Part shown: one piece after another, positions 23,810-33,800 of the stretch
Layout of the letters: each line of letters starts with the position of its first letter
Position numbering within the stretch: position 1 is the stretch's first letter
Source: Rhodocollybia butyracea
Lineage: Eukaryota > Basidiomycota > Agaricomycetes > Agaricales > Omphalotaceae
Direction of reading: 5' to 3'
Assembly: GCA_015501585.1 (NCBI GenBank)
Contig: JADNRY010000051.1
Location: forward strand, 186,001 to 250,000
DNA length: 64,000 nt
Program-made: the position numbers and the translations under genes
Notes under the pieces: generated by a model
The model's input: only the letters and a program-made list of their open reading frames with translations
Databases searched by the model: none
Told to the model about the DNA's origin: nothing

Positions 23810-24411
23810 AATGGCACGCTGGCACGTAAAAATTCGTCAAGACGAGAGTGTTGACCGGCCCATCGGAACCGGAGCTCCGCATCTCACGTGCAAATATTTC
23901 CAGCTTTGACTCAACCGGGGAGTTCCGGTACAGAGATTAACCGATGATTTACGACTGATTTACGAGTGGAACAGACTAGCCAGTGCTAGCACTGACTTCA
24001 GCCATCGAATCTTCCATCTTACGGTTCTAATAGGTTTCGTTCGTCTGTTTGATCTCAAATTCCTTAGTAAAAAGTGTGTCTGATGAGTGCATAGCTCATC
24101 GACCGCCGAAGTTCTGTATCCCAGGACTTGGAGGGCATTCAAAGATATTGGTGCTCTTTGATTTGACCAAAAACTTACACAAATGAACACCTACCGTCGT
24201 ACTTCTGCAGTGCATAATCTGATCGGCAAACGCAGGAAACAATCAAAGCGTCGATCCAACAAAAACTGGAAGGTCCCACTAGATCGACGCGACGCGTTCA
24301 CGACTATAACGCGAACGACTTCCCTGTTGTTGAACTGCTTTCATTTACGGCGTTTTGAACTCGACACATCCGGAAATTAAGGTATGTTCAAAGTCCTTCT
24401 TTCTTTCTGTC
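23810..24411. other. Intergenic between GCV1 and ABM gene
   Basis: No gene is seen. It holds the GCV1 promoter and the 3' flank of the ABM-domain gene, since both genes lie on the minus strand. Confidence 0.4.
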
Positions 24412-25005
24412 TCAGATTTCTAAAGGGCATATCAGTAGACCGCTTCATGGGTCGAAACAGGTGCACATACCATCCAAGTAATCGATGCCTATTTCTCCTT
24501 CCAAGAGGTCTTCTTCCTGAAGTGCTTTCCCAAATTTCTGGAATGCAGCACCGGCTATGTGTGCTCGAAGTCCAGCAGCACCTGGGGTAAGAGAGTCCGA
24601 TGATGTGAATTTGAGAAGAATAAAACGAAACGAAAGACCCACCAGCGTAATCTTCCTAAAGTTGATTTAAAAAGCTCGTTCAGTATTAAGGCATCAAGGA
24701 GAGCAGAGTTTGGGGCCTACAATTACAACGAAAACTGGCAAGAGGTGCCCATGCACGTCGACGCGACGCGTTACACGATAAAAGGACTACGTACTTATCA
24801 GTTACGCGGTTCTCTAGTTTCGGTACTGAACACACACCGTTCCAGGCTCATCATCACTGAGCGCGAGTTTCTGGACGTCCTTAAGATGTGTTGCAACAGC
24901 TGCTTCCTATTAATTCAAAAGGGGTTTCTAAATCGATAAACTCTGAGTTTTGATGTCCGAGGAGCGCACCTTTCCTGCTTTCGCAGTAATGGTCGCAATG
25001 AGCAT
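24412..25005 (-). CDS. ABM-domain small monooxygenase-like protein
   Basis: A small dimeric alpha+beta-barrel protein of the antibiotic biosynthesis monooxygenase (ABM) family. Exon 1 (24970-25005) encodes MLIATITAKAGK, the first strand of the fold. Exon 2 (about 24838-24906, after a 63-nt intron) gives a helix ending SDDEPGT, matching the family's EPG-T/C turn. A late exon reads EDYAGAAGLRAHIAGAAFQK and continues to GEIGIDYLD; a final intron of about 50 nt leaves only two codons before TGA at 24412. The short segment between EPGT and EDYA (24640-24837) is not resolved and may hold a small exon. Expected size is about 100 residues. The exact substrate is unknown; many members are uncharacterised. 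Confidence 0.65.
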
Positions 25006-25680
25006 GAGTCTTCCGGAAGGCGTAGATTTACTGAGTAAAAGGCGGAAGTTCAGGATGATATTCAGCTCGAAGTTGCATGGAATACTTACGGGGGATTCTC
25101 CAAAGACATCTTGGTGGGGGTATGTATTAAGCGATGTGAAGATTATTCGCCTCTCTTATATCTGTCTCAGGCCTCTGAGTCGGATGACCTCGACTTAATA
25201 ATCATATTTTCACAAGCCACTAGACTATTCCGCAAACGAAGTCATAGTACACAAGGAGCGCCGCTTCGATTTTGTGCAGAGGATGCATCTTGTGGAAAGT
25301 ATGACATATTTAAGAGTGAGCCTGGCTTTCGGAATTAGTCAAGTCATCCGAAGATTATTTGTGAGTGCAGAATCGTTATCAATTATCAATTATCGCTCAC
25401 AGCCTTGCTCAATGTTCAAACGTTCACTTGTACAGTACTCGCCGTCATCAGGCCGCCGATGTCAGGGAACGGGTCGAACGACTGTCCCTGTCTGTCCTAG
25501 CCTGCACCACCATCACCAGGTCTGTGCACATCATGACCTACTAACCGCGACACGTTTGAGGCTGTTTGAGGGTACAACGAATTATCCACGACTCGATCCA
25601 CCTGGAGGTATAGGCTGTGTATTTGCAGTGCGATAGAAAGGGGGCCGGTCCATTTCTGTGGAAAAAGCCAGCGAACAGCA
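25006..25680. other. Intergenic
   Basis: No exon is supported. This is the boundary between single-copy host genes and the secreted-protein array. Confidence 0.4.
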
Positions 25681-25689
25681 GCGAACCCA

Positions 25690-26240
25690 AGTTTGATAAA
25701 ATTTGTCTTCTTTGCCGGTCAAAGACATCTTCCGCCTATCTACTGCAAACATGCTCCTTGCTCTATCACTGATTTGCCTTCTACCTAGTACGACAACTCG
25801 CGACTGAGCCTGTGTTGGATTTACTTATATGCATTATATATGCCTCGCTGCAAGTGTTTGCTTCAGATTCAAGAATTATCGGCCTGAGTCTCTCCAGACA
25901 CGCGTAGCCTATGATCTCTGATTAGGAAAATGAAAACAAAAACGCAAGATAAACTCACCTGGGCAAAATCAAAAAAAAAAAAAACCGTCGCTACAGCCCA
26001 CAGTTCAAACATCCCAGAAGCTGAATTACTTTTGACTTAGTTCTGTAGTCTTCGGAGGTGAATCACTTGGTATCTGTTTCTCCAGCATATCCGATAGAAA
26101 GATTCCTGCGACAGCCAGTGTACATATGCCCAAAGAAAATTTCAAGCGGGTTGAAGCAGGCAAGGCTTCCGAAGAAAGTGGACATAAGTCAGCTCGAGCT
26201 ACAAAGAAGAAAGTGGCGTCGAAAAGTACCAGCCCACGAT
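25690..26240 (+). pseudogene. Relic of array secreted-protein gene (copy 0)
   Basis: The block before 25751 (TTTGATAAAATTTGTCTTC, then TTTGCCGGTCAAAGACATC and CCGCCTATC) is homologous to the conserved 5' leader of the four array genes. The ATG at 25751 opens a short hydrophobic peptide (MLLALSLICLLPSTTTRD) that stops after 18 codons. About 300 nt further on (26080-26180) the sequence resembles the downstream flank of copy 4 (51940-52050), sharing ATATCCGAT, AGATTCCTGC and TTCAAGCGG. I infer a decayed fifth unit. An A-run lies at about 25970-25984. Confidence 0.45.
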
Positions 26241-27000
26241 TGAAGCAACGTTCGGTTTGAAGCTGCGCTTTTGGATGGTGGCATGAAACAACTTCGGGTC
26301 CGGAAGGAAATCAATCACTCGGCACGGCCCAACATCTGACGTCATTTGTCCCAGTCAACGTTGGCCTGCAACCTCGCCTCAGTTCCACTCAATGGGCAAG
26401 GTCAGTGACTCACTAAGTGACCGCTTAGTGCGACAATAGACTGAACCCGCAGACTCCTGAGCGGCAGCAGAACGCTACTATGAACTGGTACGGTACTACG
26501 CTGTACTACGACACATAAATCCACTGAGGCTGATACTCTAATTTGGCTATTCGTGACTTCTGTTATATGAACTTCTCGAAAGATAATAAGCGCATTCGGC
26601 GAGCCATCTCCATCCTTGTCAGTCCTTGCCCACAAGCTCATACACGTCTCCGCTAATATTAACAAGACCCATCCATCAGTTTGCCTAATATGATTTCCCG
26701 CCGGGACTCAGACGGATTAAGCTCGGCTCAAACTCGAGTCTAATCCTGTCTGCTCTCGTTGACTCTGCACCAGCAAAGGCGAGCGGTGAGCAACAACAGT
26801 CGATCTGACGACCACTCTTTAGGCTACTTTGCATCGCTCAGTCGCTGGAGCGAGCTGTGCTCACGGACAACACTAGAAATAAACATATCCGTAGGAATCC
26901 GCAACATCTTTTTGTCGATGTTATTGAACGGGTGATGCGGACTCCACATCCACCCACTCGCATTCCCAAACACTGGGTTAAGTACAAGGGGGCCCACCTC
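26241..27000. other. Array spacer / distal upstream region of copy 1
   Basis: No gene. From about 26760 onward the sequence resembles the upstream regions of copies 3 and 4 (AGCAACAACAGTC, AAACACTGG motifs), so the duplicated unit includes several hundred bases of 5' flank. Confidence 0.5.
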
Positions 27001-27141
27001 CGCTCCCCCATTTAAAAGCCAACCTATGTACTTCCAATTTTGATACCCCGTTTTCTTTGCTGGCCAAAGAGATCCTCCGTCTATCATCCAGACGCCCGCT
27101 CCTTCTTCTACCAGTGGTTCCTTCACTTTCTACTTGACAAC
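27001..27141 (+). promoter_or_regulatory. Conserved leader of array copy 1
   Basis: Contains the shared block CATTTAAAAGCCAACC (TATA-like) followed by TTTTCTTTGCTGGCCAAAGA, present upstream of all four genes. Conservation here exceeds that of the coding 3' ends. Confidence 0.6.
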
Positions 27142-27710
27142 ATGCGATTGACCCCCGTATTCGCTATCCTTGCATTTGTAGGCATCATATACGCGATGCC
27201 CCTCATCGTAATCGTCTTCGTGTTTTAACCCTTATATTTTTCTTAACTTGTTGGCGAACACCCAGGAATCTGACTCTCAAGTCACTCGGCGAGGCATCTT
27301 CAGCAAAAACAAAAAACCATCGATAGCGCTAACAGTAAAATTCACCTACAAAGCCCCGCCGTCAGACGGAAAAGTGGACGGCACTGCTGACGCTCATCGT
27401 ATAGTCGAGGAACTTGCGAAGACGACCTTCCGTGGCAAAAAAAATCAAGTATACATGGGGTGTGTTTTTTGAGATCCAAAGAATACGTTAAAACCCATGG
27501 AATAACGTTCACTGTTGAAAACGGAGAGGATCATTTTGTGGGTCATGGAAAAATTGGAGGAACAGGGGAAATAAGGCAAATTGTCGGCGGAGAACGCGTA
27601 AGTGTATACAAATCCACTATGTACTTGCCTCTCATGTTTTCGACGACTAGTGGCCTCCTGTCGTCGACAGCGGCGGCCAGGGTAGCCGGAGTAGCAGCAC
27701 TAGTAGCTAG
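27142..27710 (+). pseudogene. Array secreted protein, copy 1 (two frame breaks)
   Basis: Unrecognised family. Exon 1 (27142-27207) is a signal peptide, MRLTPVFAILAFVGIIYAMPLI. A 58-nt intron (27208-27265) contains TTAAC. Exon 2 begins ESDSQVTRRGIFSKNKKPS: a short propeptide ending at a dibasic RR site, then a basic mature start. Exon 2 also shows AHRIVEEL, then a WG-containing strand, SKEYVKTHGITF, and GHGKIGGTG. Two single-base breaks, in the A-run at about 27437-27445 and the T-run at about 27465-27471, disrupt the frame between the two conserved halves. After a 53-nt intron (27598-27650), exon 3 encodes a short Ser-rich tail (WPPVVDSGGQGSRSSSTSS) and TAG. With the breaks real, this copy is dead. 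Confidence 0.62.
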
Positions 27711-28004
27711 TGGCCTCCGTTATTTCTTCGAATGTAGTTGAGGACAGTAGACTACATGGAATTAACACTCTCCTCGGAGCTTGGACTCCTATTTTGCTTG
27801 TATATCTTCATCACATATGGGTTTGCACAGGTTTGCACTCCGAGTTATTGTAGTTATCAAGTTCCTTTAGTAACGTTCCCAGCAGTTCCCTACCTGGCCC
27901 GCCTATCTACATATCCAGTGCCCACGCGTTTTTCCGAGGTAGCTTTTTCGGGCAAAAACCAACTGACGGAGCTTCAGTTTAACCATAAATGTGTGTTGCG
28001 CGGG

Positions 28005-28009
28005 CCCCG
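28005..28009. repeat. Target-site duplication of gypsy element, left
   Basis: CCCCG, repeated exactly at 39377-39381. Confidence 0.92.
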
Positions 28010-28151
28010 TGTGACGGTAGTCACACGAAGAGATACTCGGAATGACAGGGATAGCGCTGGATTCGAAGTAAACTAATCTCTATCTACGTACAATCGAGTC
28101 TTATATAGGGTGGAAGGATCGGTCCGGCGGGGATTGATCCGTACTGTTACA
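28010..28151 (-). repeat. gypsy 3' LTR
   Basis: 142 bp, identical by eye to 39235-39376. Contains the internal inverted repeat TGTGAC..GTCACA at its outer edge. Confidence 0.95.
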
Positions 28152-28322
28152 TACGCCCTCCTGGTCTACGAAGAAGACCACACAAAAGTCAAGAGTAAAA
28201 GTAAGTAAGCAAAAAAATGTAACGAATTTTAAGTGCGTGGAGCGCGTTATGTGAGTTTTTATTTAAAAGTGGCAAGTAAAGAAAGAAACAGTGTTTTAAA
28301 AGAGCACCAATTCTGAGCCGAA

Positions 28323-28620
28323 CTAAACAGCTTTGGACTTCCCTTTAGAAGATTCCGCCTTCGGCTTGGGAGCGTACAGAAGGCCACTTCCTCTAGGCAA
28401 GTGCTTACGCTCGGCAGCAGCCTCTTCCGCCGCGTGTTTCTCCAACTTCCGCTGCTCGGCGGCGCGACGGCCCTTGGTTGTGCTCCGCATCTGCATGACA
28501 GCCATGTCACGGAGGAAGCGTACTCATCCTCGGGAACCTGTACATAACCCGGGCGAACGACCGTGAAGGTGTCAGAGGGGAAGCATTGAATGGGGTTAAT
28601 CCCGGTACAGTGGGATGCAA
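28323..28620 (-). pseudogene. gypsy polyprotein C-terminal tail
   Basis: The extreme C-terminus of the gypsy polyprotein, cut off from the rest by the nested element. It reads IASHCTGINPIQCFPSDTF and then VPEDEYAS in one frame, then LRDMAVMQMRSTTKGRRAAE and a Lys/Glu/Ala-rich coil ending KGKSKAV in the next, so one base is missing near 28513. The basic, alanine-rich helix at the end is typical of agaricomycete gypsy polyproteins. Confidence 0.6.
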
Positions 28621-30078
28621 TTGTTCTTAAAGAATAAATATTATTTATGATCATATACTTTAAGAAAACCTATAAGTATTCTTTAAGTATTCTTTAAGTC
28701 ATGCTTTAAGTATTTAATGTCGCCTGTAGTATTTCCTCACACCAAATATTTCTTAAGATACTTTATTTCTGAACATCCTTTACTTATTTCTTTAATTCTT
28801 AAGAAATTTCCTTAAGATCAATGCTGTTAACAAGTCATTCCCCTGTGCGCAAATATTCATTAAGGAAAAAATCTTACTTGCTTCTTAAGAACGATTCATT
28901 AAGAAATTGTTCTTAAGAGCAATAAGAAGCATACAAGCAAAAAGAAGCTCACCGCCTCTTCCCCCAACATTTCATGACGTTGGCCGCCGACCACGTCACC
29001 ACATGCAAGCCCGGCGCGCTGAGTCCAAGAACTATCCTCACAAGCAGGGGCCGGGGGGATGGGGATGGGGGAAAACAGCTGCAATTCAACAAGTGGTTGA
29101 GCATTAATAATGCTTTTGTCTATTGTTTGAAAAGACAAAGGAATGCTCAAACAATAGACAAAAGGTGTGACTCAGGGTGGCCCATGCTGAAGAGATACTT
29201 ATTGTCATTTCCGAGTGCTACTGTAACGTGGGTCCCAGCTGTTCCTAATAACAACACTTTGATATCACTTTGCATCAAGTATGATACCTCAGGCTGTACG
29301 ATACATAGGCAGGAGGGGAGTTGAAAGAGAGATGCGGCCTGCGGGTGGTCAAGCATTGAAAAGTACTTCTGTCTACTTTATGCTCAGCGGCAGCAACGAC
29401 TGCAGCAAATGGACTCTATTGTTTGAAAGGACAAAATAAGATCGGACAAAGCCCATGCCGACTCTTATTGTATTTTCGGAGCGCCCTAGTCCAACAACAG
29501 CCGGCGGTGCTTTGACCCATCACATGGTTGATGCAAATGGGCGCTAACATCACTTCGCTTCTTTCTTTCTTTCATCCTCCAACCTCGTTGCGCCACATCG
29601 GCTCAACCAATCCACTGTCTGTCACTCCTGAGCCCTGCCTACCACTTGGTGTGGTGGCTCTAACAGACTTTCAACTCACAGATTGTTGGCGCACCTTCTC
29701 GGTTCAAGATTGACTTGTGTGCTGTAGTGGCGCTAGGTGCAAAAGAGGCAAGGAATACCCTCCTTAAAAATTCCTTAAAATTGATGTCTTTGATGTGAGT
29801 TTGTGATATTCTTCCGATCTTAAGAAATTGTTCTTAAACACTCCTTTAAGATCATACCTCAAACCATGGCATTCTTGTGTCCACTGGTGAGCTTTGAGAG
29901 TACTCTCAAGAAATAGCTTTATTAAAGATTTCTTAAGATTGTCATCTTTGAACAGTTCACAACACTCCGCTTCCAAGGTGATTTCATGATTTTATAGTTC
30001 TTAAGTAGTTGTATAAGTAGTATGTACTGCTTAAAGTACTTTAAAGTACATGATCATAAATAAAGTTGATTCTTTAAG
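28621..30078. mobile_element. AT-rich TIR element nested in gypsy polyprotein
   Basis: About 1.45 kb interrupting the polyprotein between EWDSIF (30080) and IASHCTG (28620). The ends are inverted repeats: TTCTTAAAGAATAAATATTA at about 28624 against TTCTTAAAGAATCAACTTTA read from about 30078 on the minus strand, with the match continuing through ATTTATGATCAT and TACTTTAA (about 45 bp with a few changes). TTAAGAA/TTCTTAA motifs recur near both ends. There is no transposase frame; the middle is GC-richer and includes a G-rich run (29047-29078) and a perfect hairpin. A target duplication was not clear. Family unknown. Confidence 0.68.
29113..29164. repeat. Perfect 18-bp inverted repeat
   Basis: CTTTTGTCTATTGTTTGA at 29113-29130 is the exact reverse complement of 29147-29164, with a 16-nt loop. 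A partial copy (CTATTGTTTGAAAGGACAAA) recurs at about 29415. Confidence 0.9.
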
Positions 30079-30811
30079 AAAATGGAATCCCATTCCTGAA
30101 TCCCGAACATCTCGACCCTCGGCGACGGGTCCTCTAAATGTAGAAGACCAGTAACCACGTCGTCATCATTGAATTCCACAGTGACAAGCTTCTCGGGCAA
30201 GTCTTCGCCGTTGAAGGCTGCGGCAAAGGAGTCATAACCCGCAGGGTACCACGAAAGAAGTCCCGCCTCGGCCCTAACGGCCTTATTGTACCTAAGATAC
30301 AATCGGACCTGCTGGGACGAAAATGTAGTGTGGTCCCCATCCCGGCTCTTCTTCGCAACTTCAAAACGCGAAGCGGAGACACGCCGGAGATTTTTGAATT
30401 CATAGTCAGAGTTTGACATAGTGTGTGAGGTGTGTGACAACAAACGAGAGGTAGCAGGCTCAGCGGTGGGGAGACTCGACGAGTTCCCTTGTTTATAACA
30501 AAAATTGGATTGCAAAAATAAATTTTCATCTTGAAACGAGATGGAGCCAAATCCAAACTCAAGTTTCACCTCATCCGGCACCTCGCCAGTACCTTTGGGG
30601 AGGAGTGCCAAGGAATTAATATCCAAAAGGTCTAAGTACTCGCTCAGACAAGGTAGATCCTGGATTTCAGCACCAGGCATCCAGGTAATGTCACCAGTAT
30701 TCCATCGTACTTGGAAAATAGCTGAATTTTTCGAGCCATAATGAGATAAAATTTTCTCAATCTGCCATTGGGCCTGAGCTTCAGGGGTTTCACGGAGCTG
30801 AGTGTCAAGTC
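30079..30811 (-). pseudogene. gypsy chromodomain-like segment, out of frame
   Basis: Continuation of pol after integrase, in another frame. It shows QWQIEKILSHYGSKNSAIFQ and VRWNTGDITWMPGAEI, a chromodomain-like fold that in chromoviruses guides integration to chromatin. It continues with a second region (MSNSDYEFKNLRRVSASRFE .. QVRLYLRYN .. YPAGYDSFAAAFNGE) known from agaricomycete gypsy polyproteins. One base appears missing near 30813-30817 (CCCGGGAG): adding one G would continue pol into this frame. It ends where the nested element begins at about 30078. Confidence 0.72.
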
Positions 30812-33800
30812 TCCCGGGAACCTCCTATCATCGTTAGGGACGTGAACCCGTAATAACGAAGCATGGAACACAGGATGTACTCCACGTTGAATGAAACTGT
30901 CTGGGAGGTCAACTCGGAACGAGTGATTTGCAAAATCCTTTGTAATTTTGTAAGGACCAATGTACTTGGGGATAAGCTTACGAGCTAATCCCTTCTCAAA
31001 TGTTAAGTTTTTAGTTGAAACATATACTAAATCTCCTCCCTGGAAGGGATCGTACCGCCGTTTCCGGTTGGCCGCACGAGTCTGCTTTACCCGAGCATCC
31101 AAGATACTATCATGTGCAGCCATTATGGCTAGTCTCCGGAGGCGTGCAAAAGTCCGTACAGACGGATATTCATTGCTGAGGTCTGAGTTCCAGACCATCG
31201 CACGAGGCATACGGCCATTGTTAAGTACAAACGGCGCGTAACCTGTAGACTCTGAACGTGCAGAATTTATAGCAAACTCAATTGCAGGTAATTTCGGTAC
31301 CCAATCTTTTTGAGTAGCTGACACGCATTGTCGTAACATCTGTGTCACAGTGCGATTCGCGCGCTCAGTAGCACCATCAGACTGAGGATGGTATGCGCTG
31401 GACATGTGAAGGTCTGTTCCAATTAATTCATGGAGCCGTTTCCAAAAAATACTAGTGAATAGCGAGTCTCGGTCACTAATAATCCGTTTCGGTAAACCAT
31501 GTAACTTGTACACATGTTCAAACATTAACTCTGCAAACTGACGAGCAGAATAAGTAGTTTTACACGGTACAATATGTACCATTGAACTAAACAAATCGAT
31601 TATAACACACATCGAATCATAGATGGTGCCATCACGATTTTTGGACTCAGGTAAAGGTCCAACAAAGTCTACGCCAATTGCCTCCCATGGATAGGTAGGA
31701 ATTTCGAGCGGATGTAGAGGCCCATGGGGCTTAGTAGTACTTGACTTGCTAATCTTACAGATATGGCAAGTCTCACAATAAGATTTTGTGTCTGAGACCA
31801 TGTCTTTCCACCAGACATGATCCCGAAGATAGTCAATCGTTTTCGAGGCACCCAAATGAGCTAATAATGAATGGGCCTCGGAAATAATCACTTCCTGAAT
31901 GACCCGGCCCTTGACAACGATACGAGGTACACACAATACACGGTGACCTTGTTGCTTAAGGTAAATCAAGTCATTCAATACTTCAAAATTATTGAAGCTT
32001 TTTGGAGACTCAAGGATTTTTCTGAACAGAGAATCCTCCTTATATCTTCCCTTAATGGAGGCATGCAAGTCAAAGCCTTCGTCAGTATTGCTGAGAAGAT
32101 TTAATAGAGTTGCATTGGACAGATCAATAGGTGTCGTCGAATTGACGGCACTATCAACATCTAAGTTAACGGCCTCATTATTATTTACAGCATTGCTGTC
32201 AGAGAAGGTTTCGGGGCTCTCATATATACTAGAGAGTCGCCGATTCTCGCTTTCCTGAAGCCCCCCAACTGCAGAGGGTGTTCCTTCACTTTCTTTCCTT
32301 GCTTTTGACCTGGCAGGGATTTTAATAGTAAGTTTTTCACTTGACTGTGAAGCATTAGATTCTGAACTCACGCCAGATTTATTTGACGAAGTTTCTATGT
32401 TACTCCCGCCCTCCTGGCCGCGAGAACGAGGTCCAACGACGCGAACATGGTCTTTCATACGTGCGGCAAATTCACGCGATGTTTCTGGCCGACCCGTATC
32501 AGCAGATTCCACTGGTTTTTGAACGCGTCGAGTACGAGCCTCAGCACCCGTGAGCACCGGCATTGAGACTGAGTGCATGCTGAGATGTGAGTTGTCCACG
32601 TTGTCATCGTGTACAGTATATTCTGACTGGGCGCGCACAGTGCCCGGAGCGTCATTAAGATACATACGCGATAGAGCATCCAAGAGGATGTTCTCTTCAC
32701 CTGGTACGTACTCGATGTCATAATCAAATTCGCCGATCTTCTCTAGCCAACGTGCTTGCCGGCCAGACAAATTCTTCTGCTCCAGAAGATGGACCAACGC
32801 CCTGTGGTCTGTGATCCAGGTGAATCTTGCACCTTGGAGAATATCACGATGGCGTAGCATCGTTTCAACGCCGGCCAGCATCTCCAATTCATGCACAGCG
32901 TAATTTTGCTGCGCAGAATTCAGCTTTGCCGAGTAGAACGCGGCCACTCTTGCATCACGCCAGTCATCGCCTTGACCGACGAAGCCCGCTATGCTTGCAG
33001 AGCAAGCATCCGTGACCACCCATATCGGCTTATGGCCCGGCGAGTAGTCTAACGGAACTCGTGCATGGTCTCTCCAACGGTGAGTAATTTCCTTTATCTC
33101 GTCAAAAGCTCTTTGTTCTGTGAATGTCCACTGAAACGGAACCGCAGCACCTGTACGCGCATGCAGAATTCCCATCGGGCCCCGGATTTGAGGTAAGTTG
33201 TCAGTCAGGTAGCCGACTGCACCTAGAAATCCCGCTAACATCTCTTTCGAGGTTGGGACCTTCCAATTGGCGATTGAGTCAACTTTTTCTGGGTCCATAC
33301 GGACACCATCGTTATCAATGACCTGACCCAATATCTTGAGTGCTTTTGGTAAGAAATTCAATTTCTTCTCGCTGAGATAAAATTTTTCACGCTTCAAGAC
33401 ATCTAGAACCAATTTAACGTGCTTGATATGGTCCTCCAGAGTCTCGGAGTAGATGACAATGTCATCTAAGTACACATCCATGAAGACACCAATGTAAGAT
33501 GAGAAAGCATCATTCATTATTGCTTGGTAAGTTGCACCGCCGTTGCAGTCTCCTATCTGGATAACCTGACTATCCATATTTCCGTCAGGAGTCGAGACTG
33601 TCGTGCGCGGCACATGCTCGGGGATTATACGGATCTGCTCGTAGGCATCCTTCCCATCGATCAAGCTACGGTACTTCGCTTTTGCAACCCGCCGTAGTAT
33701 TCCATCTATGTTAGGAAGCGGCGAAGCAATCTTGTGAGTGTTTGCGTTACGTGCACGCAAGTCTATCACAACACGAAGGTCTTTCTTATCCTTCGTTTTA

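Noticed and set aside
29047..29078. G-rich run as a regulatory quadruplex
   Set aside because: Lies in the middle of a non-coding nested element with no gene to regulate; kept only as a note there.
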